From assembly GCA_035363115.1 (NCBI GenBank), contig DAOSEM010000010.1, forward strand, positions 79,170-143,169: a stretch of 64,000 nt of DNA. The letters are read 5' to 3'. A model generated the notes under the pieces. The model did no database searches. It was given only the letters and a program-made list of their open reading frames with translations, and was not told where the DNA came from. Positions within the stretch are counted from its first letter, which is position 1. Each line of letters opens with the position of its first letter. Positions 33,949 through 42,686 of the stretch are shown in pieces. Made by a program: the position numbers and the translations under genes. The DNA is from Syntrophales bacterium. Lineage in GTDB: Bacteria > Desulfobacterota > Syntrophia > Syntrophales > PHBD01.

Positions 33949-35493
33949 GTGAAAACCTTTCTCACGATTTTTCTGGCACTTCTGCTGTTCCTTCCAGCCT
34001 GCGTCCAGGCGGACATTCAAACCATCACCCACACGGTCAAGCAGCCCTTCGGAGGCAGCCAGTCGCCCGACGACGCACGCATTGCGGCGATTGCCAAGGC
34101 GAAGCGCGAAGCGCTGGAGATGGCAGGGACCTATATCGAGAGTCTCACGGTTGTGAAGGACAGCACCGTCGCCAAGGATGAAATCCTTGCCCTGGCTGCC
34201 GGCGTGCTCAAGGCGGAGGTGATTTCCCAGGAGAACTATCATACGAAAGACAGCTTTGGGATTGAGGTTGTCGTCAAGGTGCTGGTGGACACGTCGCTTT
34301 TGGAAAGCAGGGTCCGAAAACTTCTCCGCGACAGGACCTACCTGGACCAGCTCAATCAGGCCAGGAAAAGGGAAAAGCAGCTGCTGGACCAGGTGGCCAG
34401 GCTTGAAGATGAAAACAGGCGTCTCACGGTGAAAAAAGAAAGCCCCGCGAAGCTGAAAAAGCAGTTCCAGGAAGTTTCGCGGGAGCTGTCGGCGGTGGAC
34501 TGGTACAGGCAGGCCTCGGCGCAATGGCAGCTTACGGTTTCCGGCGCACACGGATTGTCCTATCTGTCGCAAATCGCCGAAGGCGGCCGGAAAGCGGTGG
34601 AATACCTGTCGACGGCCATCAAGCTGAAACCTGATTACAGCGAGGCCTATGCGTTGCGGGGTGACATCTATTCTGCTACCGGTCGGGAAGCTCAAGCCGC
34701 GGCCGATTACAGAAAAGTGATCCAGCTCGAAAAGCCGAAAGACGCTTTCGGATATTTGAGAAGAAGTTCCGCCTATGCCGGCTTGGGCAATTTTCAGAAG
34801 GCCATCGAGGACAACGACCGGGCAATTCAGCTGCAGCCGGACAATTCCTTTTTGTATTTAAAGCGAGGGCTTCTTTACGTCGGAATGAAGCAATATGCAC
34901 TCGCTGTGAAAAGCTTCGACGAAGCGATCCGAAGGGCGCCCGGCGACGCATTCGCCTACAATTCGAGGGGGCTTGCCTACGCGAGGCTCGGTCAGCATCA
35001 GAATGCCATCCGGGACTACAGCGAAGCGATTCGCCTGAAGCCGGATTCGGCCGATCTGTACTCCAGCCGTGGAGGTTCCTATTCGTCACTGCGGATTTAC
35101 GATCGGGCGATCGAAGATTACAGCAAGGCCATCTCCCTTCAGGGAGACTACTCGTATTATCTGTCGCGGGGAAACGCGTATGGCATTACCAGACAACCGG
35201 AACGGGCGATCCGCGATTTCGACCAGGTGATCCTGCTGAAGCCGGACAGTGCGGAGGCCTATTTCCTGAGGGGCCTGGAATACATGGGGCTGAAGCGGTA
35301 CCAACACTCCCTCATGGACTTCGATCAGGCGATCCGGCTGAAGCCCGATCATGCCGCATCTTACAGCCAGCGAGGCTATGCCCTTTTCTTTCTCGGCAAC
35401 ACGCGGGAAAGCTGCCGTTCCTTCATCAAGGCCTGCCAGTTGGGGAAATGCAGCGGGTACGAAGCGATGAAGGGCAAACTGCGATGCAACTGA
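33949..35493 (+). CDS. Exported TPR-repeat protein with N-terminal LPP20/FlgT-like domain
   Basis: This 514-residue protein starts with GTG after AGGAGGTCCTC. It has a signal peptide (1-21), a small domain (about 25-115) of the type with ARIAAIAKAKREALEMAGTYIES common to FlgT/LPP20-like envelope proteins, a coiled coil (about 125-165), and about eight TPR units (about 210-490). The repeats carry YxxRGxxYxxxGxxxxAIxDyxxAIxLxPD. TPR proteins scaffold other proteins in the periplasm. The partner cannot be named. Confidence 0.85.
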   Translation: MKTFLTIFLALLLFLPACVQADIQTITHTVKQPFGGSQSPDDARIAAIAKAKREALEMAGTYIESLTVVKDSTVAKDEILALAAGVLKAEVISQENYHTKDSFGIEVVVKVLVDTSLLESRVRKLLRDRTYLDQLNQARKREKQLLDQVARLEDENRRLTVKKESPAKLKKQFQEVSRELSAVDWYRQASAQWQLTVSGAHGLSYLSQIAEGGRKAVEYLSTAIKLKPDYSEAYALRGDIYSATGREAQAAADYRKVIQLEKPKDAFGYLRRSSAYAGLGNFQKAIEDNDRAIQLQPDNSFLYLKRGLLYVGMKQYALAVKSFDEAIRRAPGDAFAYNSRGLAYARLGQHQNAIRDYSEAIRLKPDSADLYSSRGGSYSSLRIYDRAIEDYSKAISLQGDYSYYLSRGNAYGITRQPERAIRDFDQVILLKPDSAEAYFLRGLEYMGLKRYQHSLMDFDQAIRLKPDHAASYSQRGYALFFLGNTRESCRSFIKACQLGKCSGYEAMKGKLRCN

Positions 35494-35605
35494 ACCGGGG
35501 TGTTGCCTTCCGGATTTTATTCCGCCCCGGTCGGCCCGTTCGGAAAACGGCATCCCGCCGGGTCGAGGGAAACCCGATCAAAGATTTGCATGCTGGAGAC
35601 GCACC

Positions 35606-36259
35606 ATGAAAAGGAACCTCTGGCCGCTTCTTTTCCTGGCCCTGCTGTCGACGGGAGTCCTGATGAATCCCGATGCCGCGGCAGCGGGCGCCGGGGATCG
35701 AAACGGATCGGAATCGTGTGTCACCCGGATCCGCGTGACGAGAGCGCAGAACCCCTTTCGGGTATGGGACGCCCGAAGCACCCGGTCGGGGGATTCCGGT
35801 CCCGTGGTGCAGGCTGCCGATCTTGTCGCGGAATCCTTTGATGCCGTTCCGTCCCTTGCCCGGTATGCCGTCCATGGTGTCATGCTCATGGGCATTCGAA
35901 AGACAACGTGCGAGCCTGTCGTGTCGGTGAAATACTTCACCCCCCTGGCGAGGGTGGACGCAACCCGGATTCGTCCCGGACAGAGGATGGAGATCGGGAA
36001 AATACTGGATCTTTCCCCATCTCCGCTCACGCTTCGGGACATTATCCTGTTTCTCCTCGAATCGCAGGTGATTGCAACGTACTGGCACGTGGAGTCGGTG
36101 ATCTGTCTTTCCCGCGAGGAGGAAGCGGCCGGTGTGTACCGCGCCTCTTTCCAGGGCATCCACAAGTATTTCACCAACCGTTACAACGAGGAGAATCTCG
36201 CTTTCACCGTCTCCATCGACAGGAAAACCGGTGCCATCGCGCTGGTTGGCGGTCCATAG
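35606..36259 (+). CDS. Exported hypothetical protein
   Basis: This 217-residue protein has a signal peptide (1-27, ending DAAAAG) and a mature part of mixed alpha/beta content with no motif I recognise. Four Cys lie in the mature region, perhaps in disulfides. It lies 112 bases after the TPR gene and is likely cotranscribed, so a periplasmic role connected with it is possible. Coding is supported by a natural amino-acid mix and a sensible stop, 22 bases before the stop of the convergent membrane protein. Confidence 0.65.
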   Translation: MKRNLWPLLFLALLSTGVLMNPDAAAAGAGDRNGSESCVTRIRVTRAQNPFRVWDARSTRSGDSGPVVQAADLVAESFDAVPSLARYAVHGVMLMGIRKTTCEPVVSVKYFTPLARVDATRIRPGQRMEIGKILDLSPSPLTLRDIILFLLESQVIATYWHVESVICLSREEEAAGVYRASFQGIHKYFTNRYNEENLAFTVSIDRKTGAIALVGGP

Positions 36260-36281
36260 GAAGGTGAGGACCAGGGCAGGG

Positions 36282-37013
36282 TTATGCCGCCAGGTACAGG
36301 TTCAGGCTGGCCGCCAGCCCGATCCAGGACAGGGAAAGATAGAACAGCAGCCTCTCCCGTGAAACGGCGATCTTCAGAGATCGTTCAAAAAGAAACGGAA
36401 ACCTCAAGGGGAGAAAAATCGCCATCATGACCGGAAACGAGCAGAGGATGTGCCACGGTGAACCGCCGAACCCGATGGAGCGGGCGAAGAGGATCGCGAG
36501 ATACGAGATGAAGCCGTAGTTGACGTATATGAAAAGCCAAAGCGCCCCGTTGCCGAAACGCTGCTGAAATGCCGAGGGCTTTTTAACCGGCTGAAAGAGG
36601 GGACCCGTCGCGAGCAGGAGATAATAGACCCATTTGAGGGTGATGAGGACGATGACGGTCACGACGGGTACGATATTATCCCTGCCGGAAAAGAAAATGG
36701 CGGCGGCTCCCGGCAGAAAGCCGGTTTCGGCGATGTACAGGAAAAACGCGATCTGCCCGAATGTAGGAGGGGCATTGTCGTCGTATTGAAAGCCGAAAAA
36801 GCGATTCTTCGTGGTGAAGATAACTGGAAATTTGAAGGTCATGCCGATGACTTCGAGAATATGGAGGCCGGCGAGCACGATGACCGATATGGGGAGGAGC
36901 CTCTTGTCGCCCTGCATCACGGCGTCAAAGAAGATTCCGAGAGGCACGGACAGGGTGAGGAGGAGAAAGCCGAAGCCCGTGTTCGTGATGAATTCCTTTT
37001 TCAGACGGCTCAT
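36282..37013 (-). CDS. Polytopic membrane protein of unknown function
   Basis: This 243-residue protein has about six hydrophobic segments (around residues 14-30, 40-56, 86-104, 112-135, 156-176 and 182-205) and no domain motif I can name. The ATG at 37013 is preferred over an in-frame TTG at 37022. It faces convergently toward the exported hypothetical gene, with only 22 bases between stops. The function may be transport or signalling, but this is not shown. Confidence 0.7.
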   Translation of the reverse strand: MSRLKKEFITNTGFGFLLLTLSVPLGIFFDAVMQGDKRLLPISVIVLAGLHILEVIGMTFKFPVIFTTKNRFFGFQYDDNAPPTFGQIAFFLYIAETGFLPGAAAIFFSGRDNIVPVVTVIVLITLKWVYYLLLATGPLFQPVKKPSAFQQRFGNGALWLFIYVNYGFISYLAILFARSIGFGGSPWHILCSFPVMMAIFLPLRFPFLFERSLKIAVSRERLLFYLSLSWIGLAASLNLYLAA

Positions 37014-37229
37014 CGCAGACAATCCACAGCCTGGTTCACAGCGGCAGCCGCGTCGATGCCTCGACGAGGCTGCGGACCTTCCGGGGAATCCTCCAGCTTT
37101 TTGGGCACCCTCATCGGAAGGGGATCAACCTGTTCCTTCATATCAGAACCTGCCCTTCGTGCGATAGCCGGAAGCAGGGAGACGCTGCGATCTCTCTGAT
37201 GCCGGCAGACCACTCCGAGGCCAATCGTC

Positions 37230-37784
37230 ATGGAAGTGCCCGTTTGCAATGAAAAAAATCCGTCGTCTCCTCCGGGTCCAGCTTCTCCCTGGGAGCTCTG
37301 GTTCTACGATACGTTTGACACGAAAAGGCCCTCTTTCCTCGACTCCCGGGGGACAGGCGCTCTCGGCGGATTCTGTGAATTGTGGCGCAATGTCCTCGAC
37401 AACGGGGTGATGGACGACGGCAACGCGACGTTCCATTTCTACGAACTCCGTTTTGGCGAAGAAGCGCTCCGGCGTGTTGCCGTCCGTGTTGCCCCCTTTG
37501 ACAACAGGGCTTTGGCGAAACTGCGCCGGTGGAGCAGGGAGTGGAGCGATCATGGCAATGCCGGAGGCGGAGGAACGGAGCCGGCTGCGCCCGGTGCCGG
37601 CATCCATCCCATCGTGCGTGCCGTTGCCGGTTTCCACCTGCGGCTGCTGGAGCGGAGCGAACGCTGGCGATCGGAGCGGATCGACATGTCCGCAGAGGCG
37701 CAGACGCTGCTTGAATGGGTGGAGCCGATGACGGATCCCCGCCGGCTGGATGCGAATCTTGGGGAAATTCTGCCGGAGATGTGA
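37230..37784 (+). CDS. Hypothetical soluble protein
   Basis: This 184-residue frame has a natural composition in this reading (WELWFYDTFDTKRPSF, HFYELRFGEEALRRV, LEWVEPMTD), while overlapping frames on the other strand are Arg/Pro-rich and low-complexity. It has no signal peptide and no domain I recognise; the middle has a Gly/Pro-rich loop. The start ATG at 37230 lacks a strong ribosome site. Confidence that it is expressed is moderate. Confidence 0.5.
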   Translation: MEVPVCNEKNPSSPPGPASPWELWFYDTFDTKRPSFLDSRGTGALGGFCELWRNVLDNGVMDDGNATFHFYELRFGEEALRRVAVRVAPFDNRALAKLRRWSREWSDHGNAGGGGTEPAAPGAGIHPIVRAVAGFHLRLLERSERWRSERIDMSAEAQTLLEWVEPMTDPRRLDANLGEILPEM

Positions 37785-37859
37785 CGAATGCGGGGCCGGC
37801 GTTGCCCCGGGATGAAGGCATTGTACAAGATTCACTCTTTCCTTCTGCCGGAGATCAGC

Positions 37860-38192
37860 ATGAGACCAGGATATTTCATTTTCTTATTCGTGATGGTTTT
37901 CGTCTCCATGCCGTTATGGGCAGGCGAGATTTTTACGTATATTGACGAACAGGGCAACACGGTCATCTCGGACACCCCTCCTCCCCGAAATCCGAAAATC
38001 GTCATCAAACACCGGGAACCCAGTGACGCATTCACGGACGAGGACCGGCAGGCGCTGGAGAAGGAGCGCACTTCGAGGCGGAAAGCCTGGGAAGAGGAAA
38101 AGATGAAAAGAGAAGGAGAACGTCCCGGGAAGGGGGAAGAGGAAGGGATGTTGAAAAAAGAAGAGGGGAAAAAGACACCCGATTCCAGATGA
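37860..38192 (+). CDS. Exported DUF4124-domain protein with charged tail
   Basis: This 110-residue protein begins with a signal peptide (MRPGYFIFLFVMVFVSMPLWA) and a short DUF4124 core (about 22-50; EIFTYIDEQGNTVISDTPPP with the typical Tyr-x-Asp-x-x-Gly turn). The rest is a long Glu/Lys/Arg-rich tail (about 60-110), likely a helix. DUF4124 proteins occur in periplasm-facing proteins of unknown role. A paralogue with the same layout lies at 43624-44193. The start at 37860 is chosen because the signal then begins properly. Confidence 0.7.
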   Translation: MRPGYFIFLFVMVFVSMPLWAGEIFTYIDEQGNTVISDTPPPRNPKIVIKHREPSDAFTDEDRQALEKERTSRRKAWEEEKMKREGERPGKGEEEGMLKKEEGKKTPDSR

Positions 38193-38283
38193 TGACGGTA
38201 TGGGATCTCATCGGCAGCTTATGTCGAATCCGGCGTTCCCGTCTCCCTGGACCGGTTCAGGGGAAGTCCTGTTATTGTTCGTG

Positions 38284-38919
38284 ATGCGAAACCGTAATGA
38301 TATAAAATGGTTGATTGTGATTCTCCTCGTGGCGGCCGTTGCGGGTATTGCCTGCACCCCGGCCATTGAAGCCTCCGACAGGAACGGGCGGCCGGGGGAA
38401 GGAAAGCCGCATTCCATCATTGCTCCCTTTGACGGGGCTCCGAAATATCCGTTCACAAAAGACGAAGCCATCCAGTGCGGTCACTGGAGAGCCGGATCCC
38501 AGGACTATCCCTATTTTGGCGCTCCGAGAAACGGGAACAGCAGAAGGCATGCGGGAGTTGATCTGTATCCCGTCAACGGAGCCGGCACGCCGGTCCGGGC
38601 GGTCCGGTACGGAAAGGTGATCAGGACGGCCCCCTTTTACACGCGACGAAACGGGGAGATAACGTACGCGGTGCTGGTCGATCATGTCGAGTTTGTCTTG
38701 AATTACGCCGAATTGAGAGCGCCGGCCCTCAGGGCTGGCCATATCGTGAAGCAGGGTCAGGCGATCGGCCTAGTGAGCGGCACGAAGCAGCTTCATTTGG
38801 AGCTTTATCTGCCGGGTACCGACAACTGGGCGTCCTGGTACGACAGCAAACCACCAAACCTGTTGGATCCGACAGACATGATGACCGGAGTTTTCGGGCG
38901 AGAATCTGCAGCCGAATGA
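38284..38919 (+). CDS. M23-type peptidase family (LytM-like) protein
   Basis: This 211-residue protein has an N-terminal membrane anchor or lipoprotein signal (residues 10-25, ending GIAC) and an M23 domain: RRHAGVDLYPVNGAGTPVRAVRYGKVIR with the first His and Asp ligands, and QLHLELYLPG carrying the HxE-type end of the site. Such LytM proteins cut or regulate peptidoglycan cross-links in the periplasm. The usual HxH of the last motif is HLE here, so activity is uncertain. It starts at 38284 with no strong ribosome site. It closes the block of exported proteins. Confidence 0.75.
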   Translation: MRNRNDIKWLIVILLVAAVAGIACTPAIEASDRNGRPGEGKPHSIIAPFDGAPKYPFTKDEAIQCGHWRAGSQDYPYFGAPRNGNSRRHAGVDLYPVNGAGTPVRAVRYGKVIRTAPFYTRRNGEITYAVLVDHVEFVLNYAELRAPALRAGHIVKQGQAIGLVSGTKQLHLELYLPGTDNWASWYDSKPPNLLDPTDMMTGVFGRESAAE

Positions 38920-39412
38920 TCGGCCCGTCTTCCGGAGCCCTCCCGTACGCATCCCGGCGGGGATGCCCTGCCCCCTGAACCAGGGGGAATTCTGCCGACC
39001 ACCCGTGTTTCCCAACCCATCCCTGGTTTTCCTTCACGGCTTTCGTAGATTTTTTGCCACTGTATCGACAGGCCGGACCCTTTCCCGGAACCAGGCCTGA
39101 TTCCATACAGAAGCCTCCTGACGGAAACTGTCGAGACGTCGACGGTGTTGTCCATATGGTGACACATGACCATATTTTGCCGGGTATCTCCTGTTCCTTT
39201 GATTCCCGATCAATGGCAACAAAAAGAGATAATTAATGATTTTGGCTAACAATCTTTGGCATTCATTGTGCGTAAGGGAAGGGATGCCATGATGGGTGCC
39301 ATGTAAAGCCACCGGCCCCATCGGGATGGGCAAAATATGCATGGAATGCGGGATTTATGCCGCTTTCGGATGCAAGGTGTAACAGTCACATGAAAGAGAG
39401 GAGGCAATAGGA
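38920..39412. other. Intergenic region with hairpins and an inverted repeat before the thiolase operon
   Basis: No gene seen in 493 bases. Just after the peptidase stop, GCATCCC/GGGATGC (38949-38955, 38960-38966) and CCCCCTG/CAGGGGG (38971-38977, 38981-38987) form two hairpins; they may end transcription although no T tract follows. ATATGGT (39154-39160) and ACCATAT (39169-39175) form a 7-bp inverted repeat with 8-base spacer, a possible regulator site about 240 bases before the DUF35 start. A convincing promoter is not visible. Confidence 0.5.
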
Positions 39413-39880
39413 ATGGCCGACGTGTTCAAGGGTGTTGAACCGATCGTTTACAACAGCAAGATCAACGTTCCCTACAGCTGGTGGGCAGGCGATACCGCAA
39501 GCAGGTTTTTCATCAGCCTGAGGGACGACCGGAAGATCATCGCCCCGCGCTGCGGGACGTGCAAGAAGGTATTTATGCCGCCCCGCAAGACCTGTCCGGA
39601 ATGCTTCACGGAAAACACGGAGTGGGTTGGCGTGTCCGATGAGGGGACCGTGGTTTCCTACAGTGTCGCACGGCGCCCGTTGGAGGCGATCCCGGCGGAT
39701 AAGAAGATTCCCGTTATCTGGGGGCTCATCAAGCTGGATGGGGCCGACACCGCCCTGCTCCATTACCTGGGCGACGTGAAACCCGAAGAAGTCCGTATCG
39801 GCATGCGCGTGAAAGCGATTTTTGCCGACTCCCGGACGGGAACCATCCGTGACATCTCACATTTCAAGCCGGTCAAGTAG
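39413..39880 (+). CDS. DUF35 OB-fold/Zn-ribbon acyl-CoA-binding protein (first)
   Basis: This 155-residue protein has a rubredoxin-like Zn ribbon (about 47-67; CGTCKKVFMPPRKTCPEC, two CxxC motifs) and an OB-fold domain (about 70-145; EGTVVSYSVA, IPVIWGLIKLDGADTALLHYL). DUF35 proteins partner thiolase-like enzymes and give them an acyl-CoA site, as in ChsH2, BbsA and the archaeal acetoacetyl-CoA thiolase/HMG-CoA synthase complex. It starts a compact operon; the next gene starts nine bases later. The first 40 residues precede the ribbon without known motif. Confidence 0.88.
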   Translation: MADVFKGVEPIVYNSKINVPYSWWAGDTASRFFISLRDDRKIIAPRCGTCKKVFMPPRKTCPECFTENTEWVGVSDEGTVVSYSVARRPLEAIPADKKIPVIWGLIKLDGADTALLHYLGDVKPEEVRIGMRVKAIFADSRTGTIRDISHFKPVK

Positions 39881-39889
39881 GGAGGAACC

Positions 39890-41035
39890 ATGGACAAGGC
39901 AGCAATTATCGGCGTCGGAATGACGAAAATCGAGGCGAACAAGAAACGGGATACCTTTGCCGACATGGCCTGGGAAGCAGTGAACAAGGCCCTGGCGGAT
40001 GCAGGCATGACCATCGATGACATCGACAATGTCATCACGACCTCCAGCGACTTCTGGGACGGCCGCACCATCTCCTGCATGGCCGTGGCCGATGCCAGCG
40101 GTGCGGCGGACAAGAACACTTCCTGCGTGGAGGGCGACGGGACCTTTGGCGCGTTTTACGGTTACGCCCGCGCCCTGTCGGGCTCCTACAAAACGACGCT
40201 GGTCACGGGCCACTCGAAGGGTTCCCAGTGCGTCTCCAGCCTGATCACCAATTCGGCCTTCGATCCGATCTATGAGCGGGGGCTGGGCATGGACATGATC
40301 ACGGCGTGCGCGATGCAGGCCAATGCATACCTGGACCGGACCGGGCTGAAGCCGGAAGACATGGCCCCGGTTTCGGTAAAGAACCATGGAAATGCGCTCA
40401 AGAATCCCCTGGCGCAGCTTCCCATGAAACTGACCCTTGACGATGTTATGAAGTCCGAGATGATCGCGGACCCCCTCCGCAAGCTCGACTGCTCGCCCGT
40501 GTCGGACGGGTGCTGTGCCGTGATCATCGCCCACGAGTCGGTGGCCGCGAAGTTCAAACAGCAGCCGGTCTGGATCAAGGGGCTGTCCTTCTGTACGGAT
40601 CATTTCTTCTTCGGAGACCGCGACCTGGCCCGTAGCAATTCCCTTGTCGAGGCCGCCAAAAAGGCCTACGCCATGGCCGGGATCAAGGACCCGAAGAAAG
40701 AGATCGACGTGGTGGAGCTCTACGACGCCTTCACCTACCAGGAACTGCTCTGGCTCGAAGAGATGGGGCTGGCGGAATACGGAAAGGCGGCGGGTCTTCT
40801 CAAGGCGGGACACTTCAACATGGACGGTCCCCTGCCCGTGAATCCCTCGGGCGGCCTGCTGGCGGGACACCCTGTGATCGCCGCCGGGTTGTATCGAATT
40901 GCCGAGGTCGTCCTGCAGCTGCGAGGCGACGCCGGGGCGCATCAGGTGAAGAAAGCGAAAACCGGCCTTGCCCATGGCGTGAACGGTCTCTGCGGTCAGT
41001 CACACTGCGTCTGGATTCTGGACAAGGAAAGGTAG
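39890..41035 (+). CDS. Thiolase-family protein of the SCP2-like type, catalytic residues mostly kept
   Basis: This 381-residue thiolase-fold protein has the family core: AAIIGVGMTKIEANKK at the N-terminus, and the segment KNTSCVEGDGTF where a nucleophile Cys would sit. VELYDAFTYQELLWLE is in the second half, and the C-terminal NPSGGLLAGHPVIAAGLYRI keeps the GHP motif with its catalytic His. It likely works with the DUF35 proteins next to it. The reaction may be thiolytic cleavage of a branched or aromatic beta-keto acyl-CoA, or the reverse. The start has a GGAGG ribosome site. Confidence 0.88.
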   Translation: MDKAAIIGVGMTKIEANKKRDTFADMAWEAVNKALADAGMTIDDIDNVITTSSDFWDGRTISCMAVADASGAADKNTSCVEGDGTFGAFYGYARALSGSYKTTLVTGHSKGSQCVSSLITNSAFDPIYERGLGMDMITACAMQANAYLDRTGLKPEDMAPVSVKNHGNALKNPLAQLPMKLTLDDVMKSEMIADPLRKLDCSPVSDGCCAVIIAHESVAAKFKQQPVWIKGLSFCTDHFFFGDRDLARSNSLVEAAKKAYAMAGIKDPKKEIDVVELYDAFTYQELLWLEEMGLAEYGKAAGLLKAGHFNMDGPLPVNPSGGLLAGHPVIAAGLYRIAEVVLQLRGDAGAHQVKKAKTGLAHGVNGLCGQSHCVWILDKER

Positions 41036-41046
41036 GAGGTAAAACC

Positions 41047-42204
41047 ATGGCGAAACGAGTAGCAATCGTGGGGACGGGACAGACCTTCCACAAGAGCCAT
41101 CGGCCGGATGTGAACGGCCAGGAACTCATCAACGAGGCGGTTCAGCGCGCGCTGGCTGACGCCAACCTGAAGATGAAGGATATCAATGCCATCCTTATTG
41201 GCAATATGGATCACTTTGAAGGAATCAACTATGTGGACTGCTGGAGCGTCGACGGATCCGGCGGCGTCATGAAGCCGGTCATCAAGATCACCACCGGCGG
41301 CACAACGGGTGCATCCCTGGCCATCGGGGGCTACCATATGGTCGCTTCCGGCATGTTCGAGAAAGTCCTGATCATCGGCTGGGAGAAGAACTCTGAGTCC
41401 GACACGACCGGTGCCATCACGACGGCCTTCGATCCCATCTGGGATCGGCAGGTCTTCGCCGGAGCCATCTCGGGGCTCGCCGCGGAGGCCCAGGGCTACA
41501 TGGCCCGTTTCGGCGCCTGCGACCGGGATGCGGCGCGCGTCTCCGTGCGCGATCGGAAGCATGCGACGAACAATCCCCACGCGCAGCTCCGGAAAGAGGT
41601 GACGCTGGAAGAAGTGCTGGCCTCGCCGATGCTGGCGGACCCGATTCACCTGCTCGACGTCTGCCCCCGGACGGACGGCGCCTGCGCGGTCATCATGGCC
41701 AACGAGGACGTTGCCGGAAAGATCTGCTCCGTACCGGACTGGATCTGGGCCACCGCTGCCCGTCACTCGTACACCTATCTCGGCGACGGCGACTGGGGCC
41801 GGCTGACGAGCATGGAAAAATGCGCCAGGGAGATCTGGAAGAAAACGGGGATCAAGGAGCCGCGGAAAGAGATCGACGTTATCGAGATGTATCAGCCCTA
41901 TTCCTTTGCCGGACTCATCTGGATCGAGGACATGGGCATCGTCGGCCATGGCGAGGCGCCCCAGTACATCTGGGACGGCAACACCGACATGGGCGGGGAG
42001 CTTCCCGTCAATCCCTCCGGCGGCGTCATTGCCTGCAACCCCATCGGGGCGACCGGGCTCATCCGCTGCGCGGAGGCGGCGATGCAGGTCATGGGCAAGG
42101 CCGACGCCCGACAGGTGCCGGACGTCAATTTTGCCGTCAGCACCGGCTTCGGTGGCTGCATGTGGACCGATATGCTCCTTCACGGGAAGAGAAAACCCAA
42201 TTGA
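41047..42204 (+). CDS. Thiolase-like protein without the nucleophile Cys or GHP motif
   Basis: This 385-residue protein has the same fold signs (VAIVGTGQTFHKSH, EMYQPYSFAGLIWIEDMG, NPSGG). At the nucleophile position it reads TTGGTTGAS without Cys, and GHP has become CNP in GGVIACNPIGATGLIRC. It can therefore not act as an ordinary thiolase. It may be a structural partner of the first thiolase in a heteromeric complex with the DUF35 proteins, or a retro-aldolase like Ltp2, which also lacks Cys and needs a DUF35 partner. It starts 11 bases after the first thiolase. Confidence 0.86.
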   Translation: MAKRVAIVGTGQTFHKSHRPDVNGQELINEAVQRALADANLKMKDINAILIGNMDHFEGINYVDCWSVDGSGGVMKPVIKITTGGTTGASLAIGGYHMVASGMFEKVLIIGWEKNSESDTTGAITTAFDPIWDRQVFAGAISGLAAEAQGYMARFGACDRDAARVSVRDRKHATNNPHAQLRKEVTLEEVLASPMLADPIHLLDVCPRTDGACAVIMANEDVAGKICSVPDWIWATAARHSYTYLGDGDWGRLTSMEKCAREIWKKTGIKEPRKEIDVIEMYQPYSFAGLIWIEDMGIVGHGEAPQYIWDGNTDMGGELPVNPSGGVIACNPIGATGLIRCAEAAMQVMGKADARQVPDVNFAVSTGFGGCMWTDMLLHGKRKPN

Positions 42205-42218
42205 GAGGTGAATGAATC

Positions 42219-42683
42219 ATGGCTGAAAAAGAACAGTTGATCATTGAATCCGGCGATGCGTCACAGCCCTTTAAATATGCAGTAGGGATGCACGGCAGCA
42301 AGTTTTTCAAGGAAACCCGTGACAACCAGCGCTTCATGGCACTCAAGTGTCCCAAGTGCGGCAAGGTCTACGTTCCGCCGCGGGGCGTCTGCGGCTCCTG
42401 CTTCGTTGAGATGAATGACTGGGTCGAGGTGGGGCCGAAAGGCAGAATCGGCACGTTCACCATTCTGCGCTTTGCCTTCATCGACCCGGAAACGGGGCAG
42501 CAAAAACCGGTTCCTTACGGGTACGGCTTCATCAAGCTCGACGGGGCCGACACGCTGCTGCAGCATTATATTGATCTGGAGGACGAAAGTAAGGTAAAGA
42601 TCGGTGCCCGTGTGGAACCCGTGTTTGCAAAAGACCGTAAGGGAAACATCCGGGATGTCGAATATTTTAAGGTCATAGACTGA
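42219..42683 (+). CDS. DUF35 OB-fold/Zn-ribbon protein (second)
   Basis: This 154-residue protein is similar in layout to the first DUF35: Zn ribbon CPKCGKVYVPPRGVCGSC (about 44-61), then OB fold with GRIGTFTILRFAF, VPYGYGFIKLDGADTLLQHYID. It presumably pairs with the second thiolase-like protein, which it follows by 14 bases. A pair of DUF35 proteins flanking two thiolase-like proteins suggests two matched subunit sets or one hetero-oligomer. Confidence 0.88.
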   Translation: MAEKEQLIIESGDASQPFKYAVGMHGSKFFKETRDNQRFMALKCPKCGKVYVPPRGVCGSCFVEMNDWVEVGPKGRIGTFTILRFAFIDPETGQQKPVPYGYGFIKLDGADTLLQHYIDLEDESKVKIGARVEPVFAKDRKGNIRDVEYFKVID

Positions 42684-42686
42684 TTC

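Noticed and set aside
37143..37835. Minus-strand frame of 230 codons opposite the hypothetical gene at 37230
   Set aside because: It is rich in Arg, Pro and His without structure, as expected for the shadow of a plus-strand gene; the plus-strand frame has natural composition.
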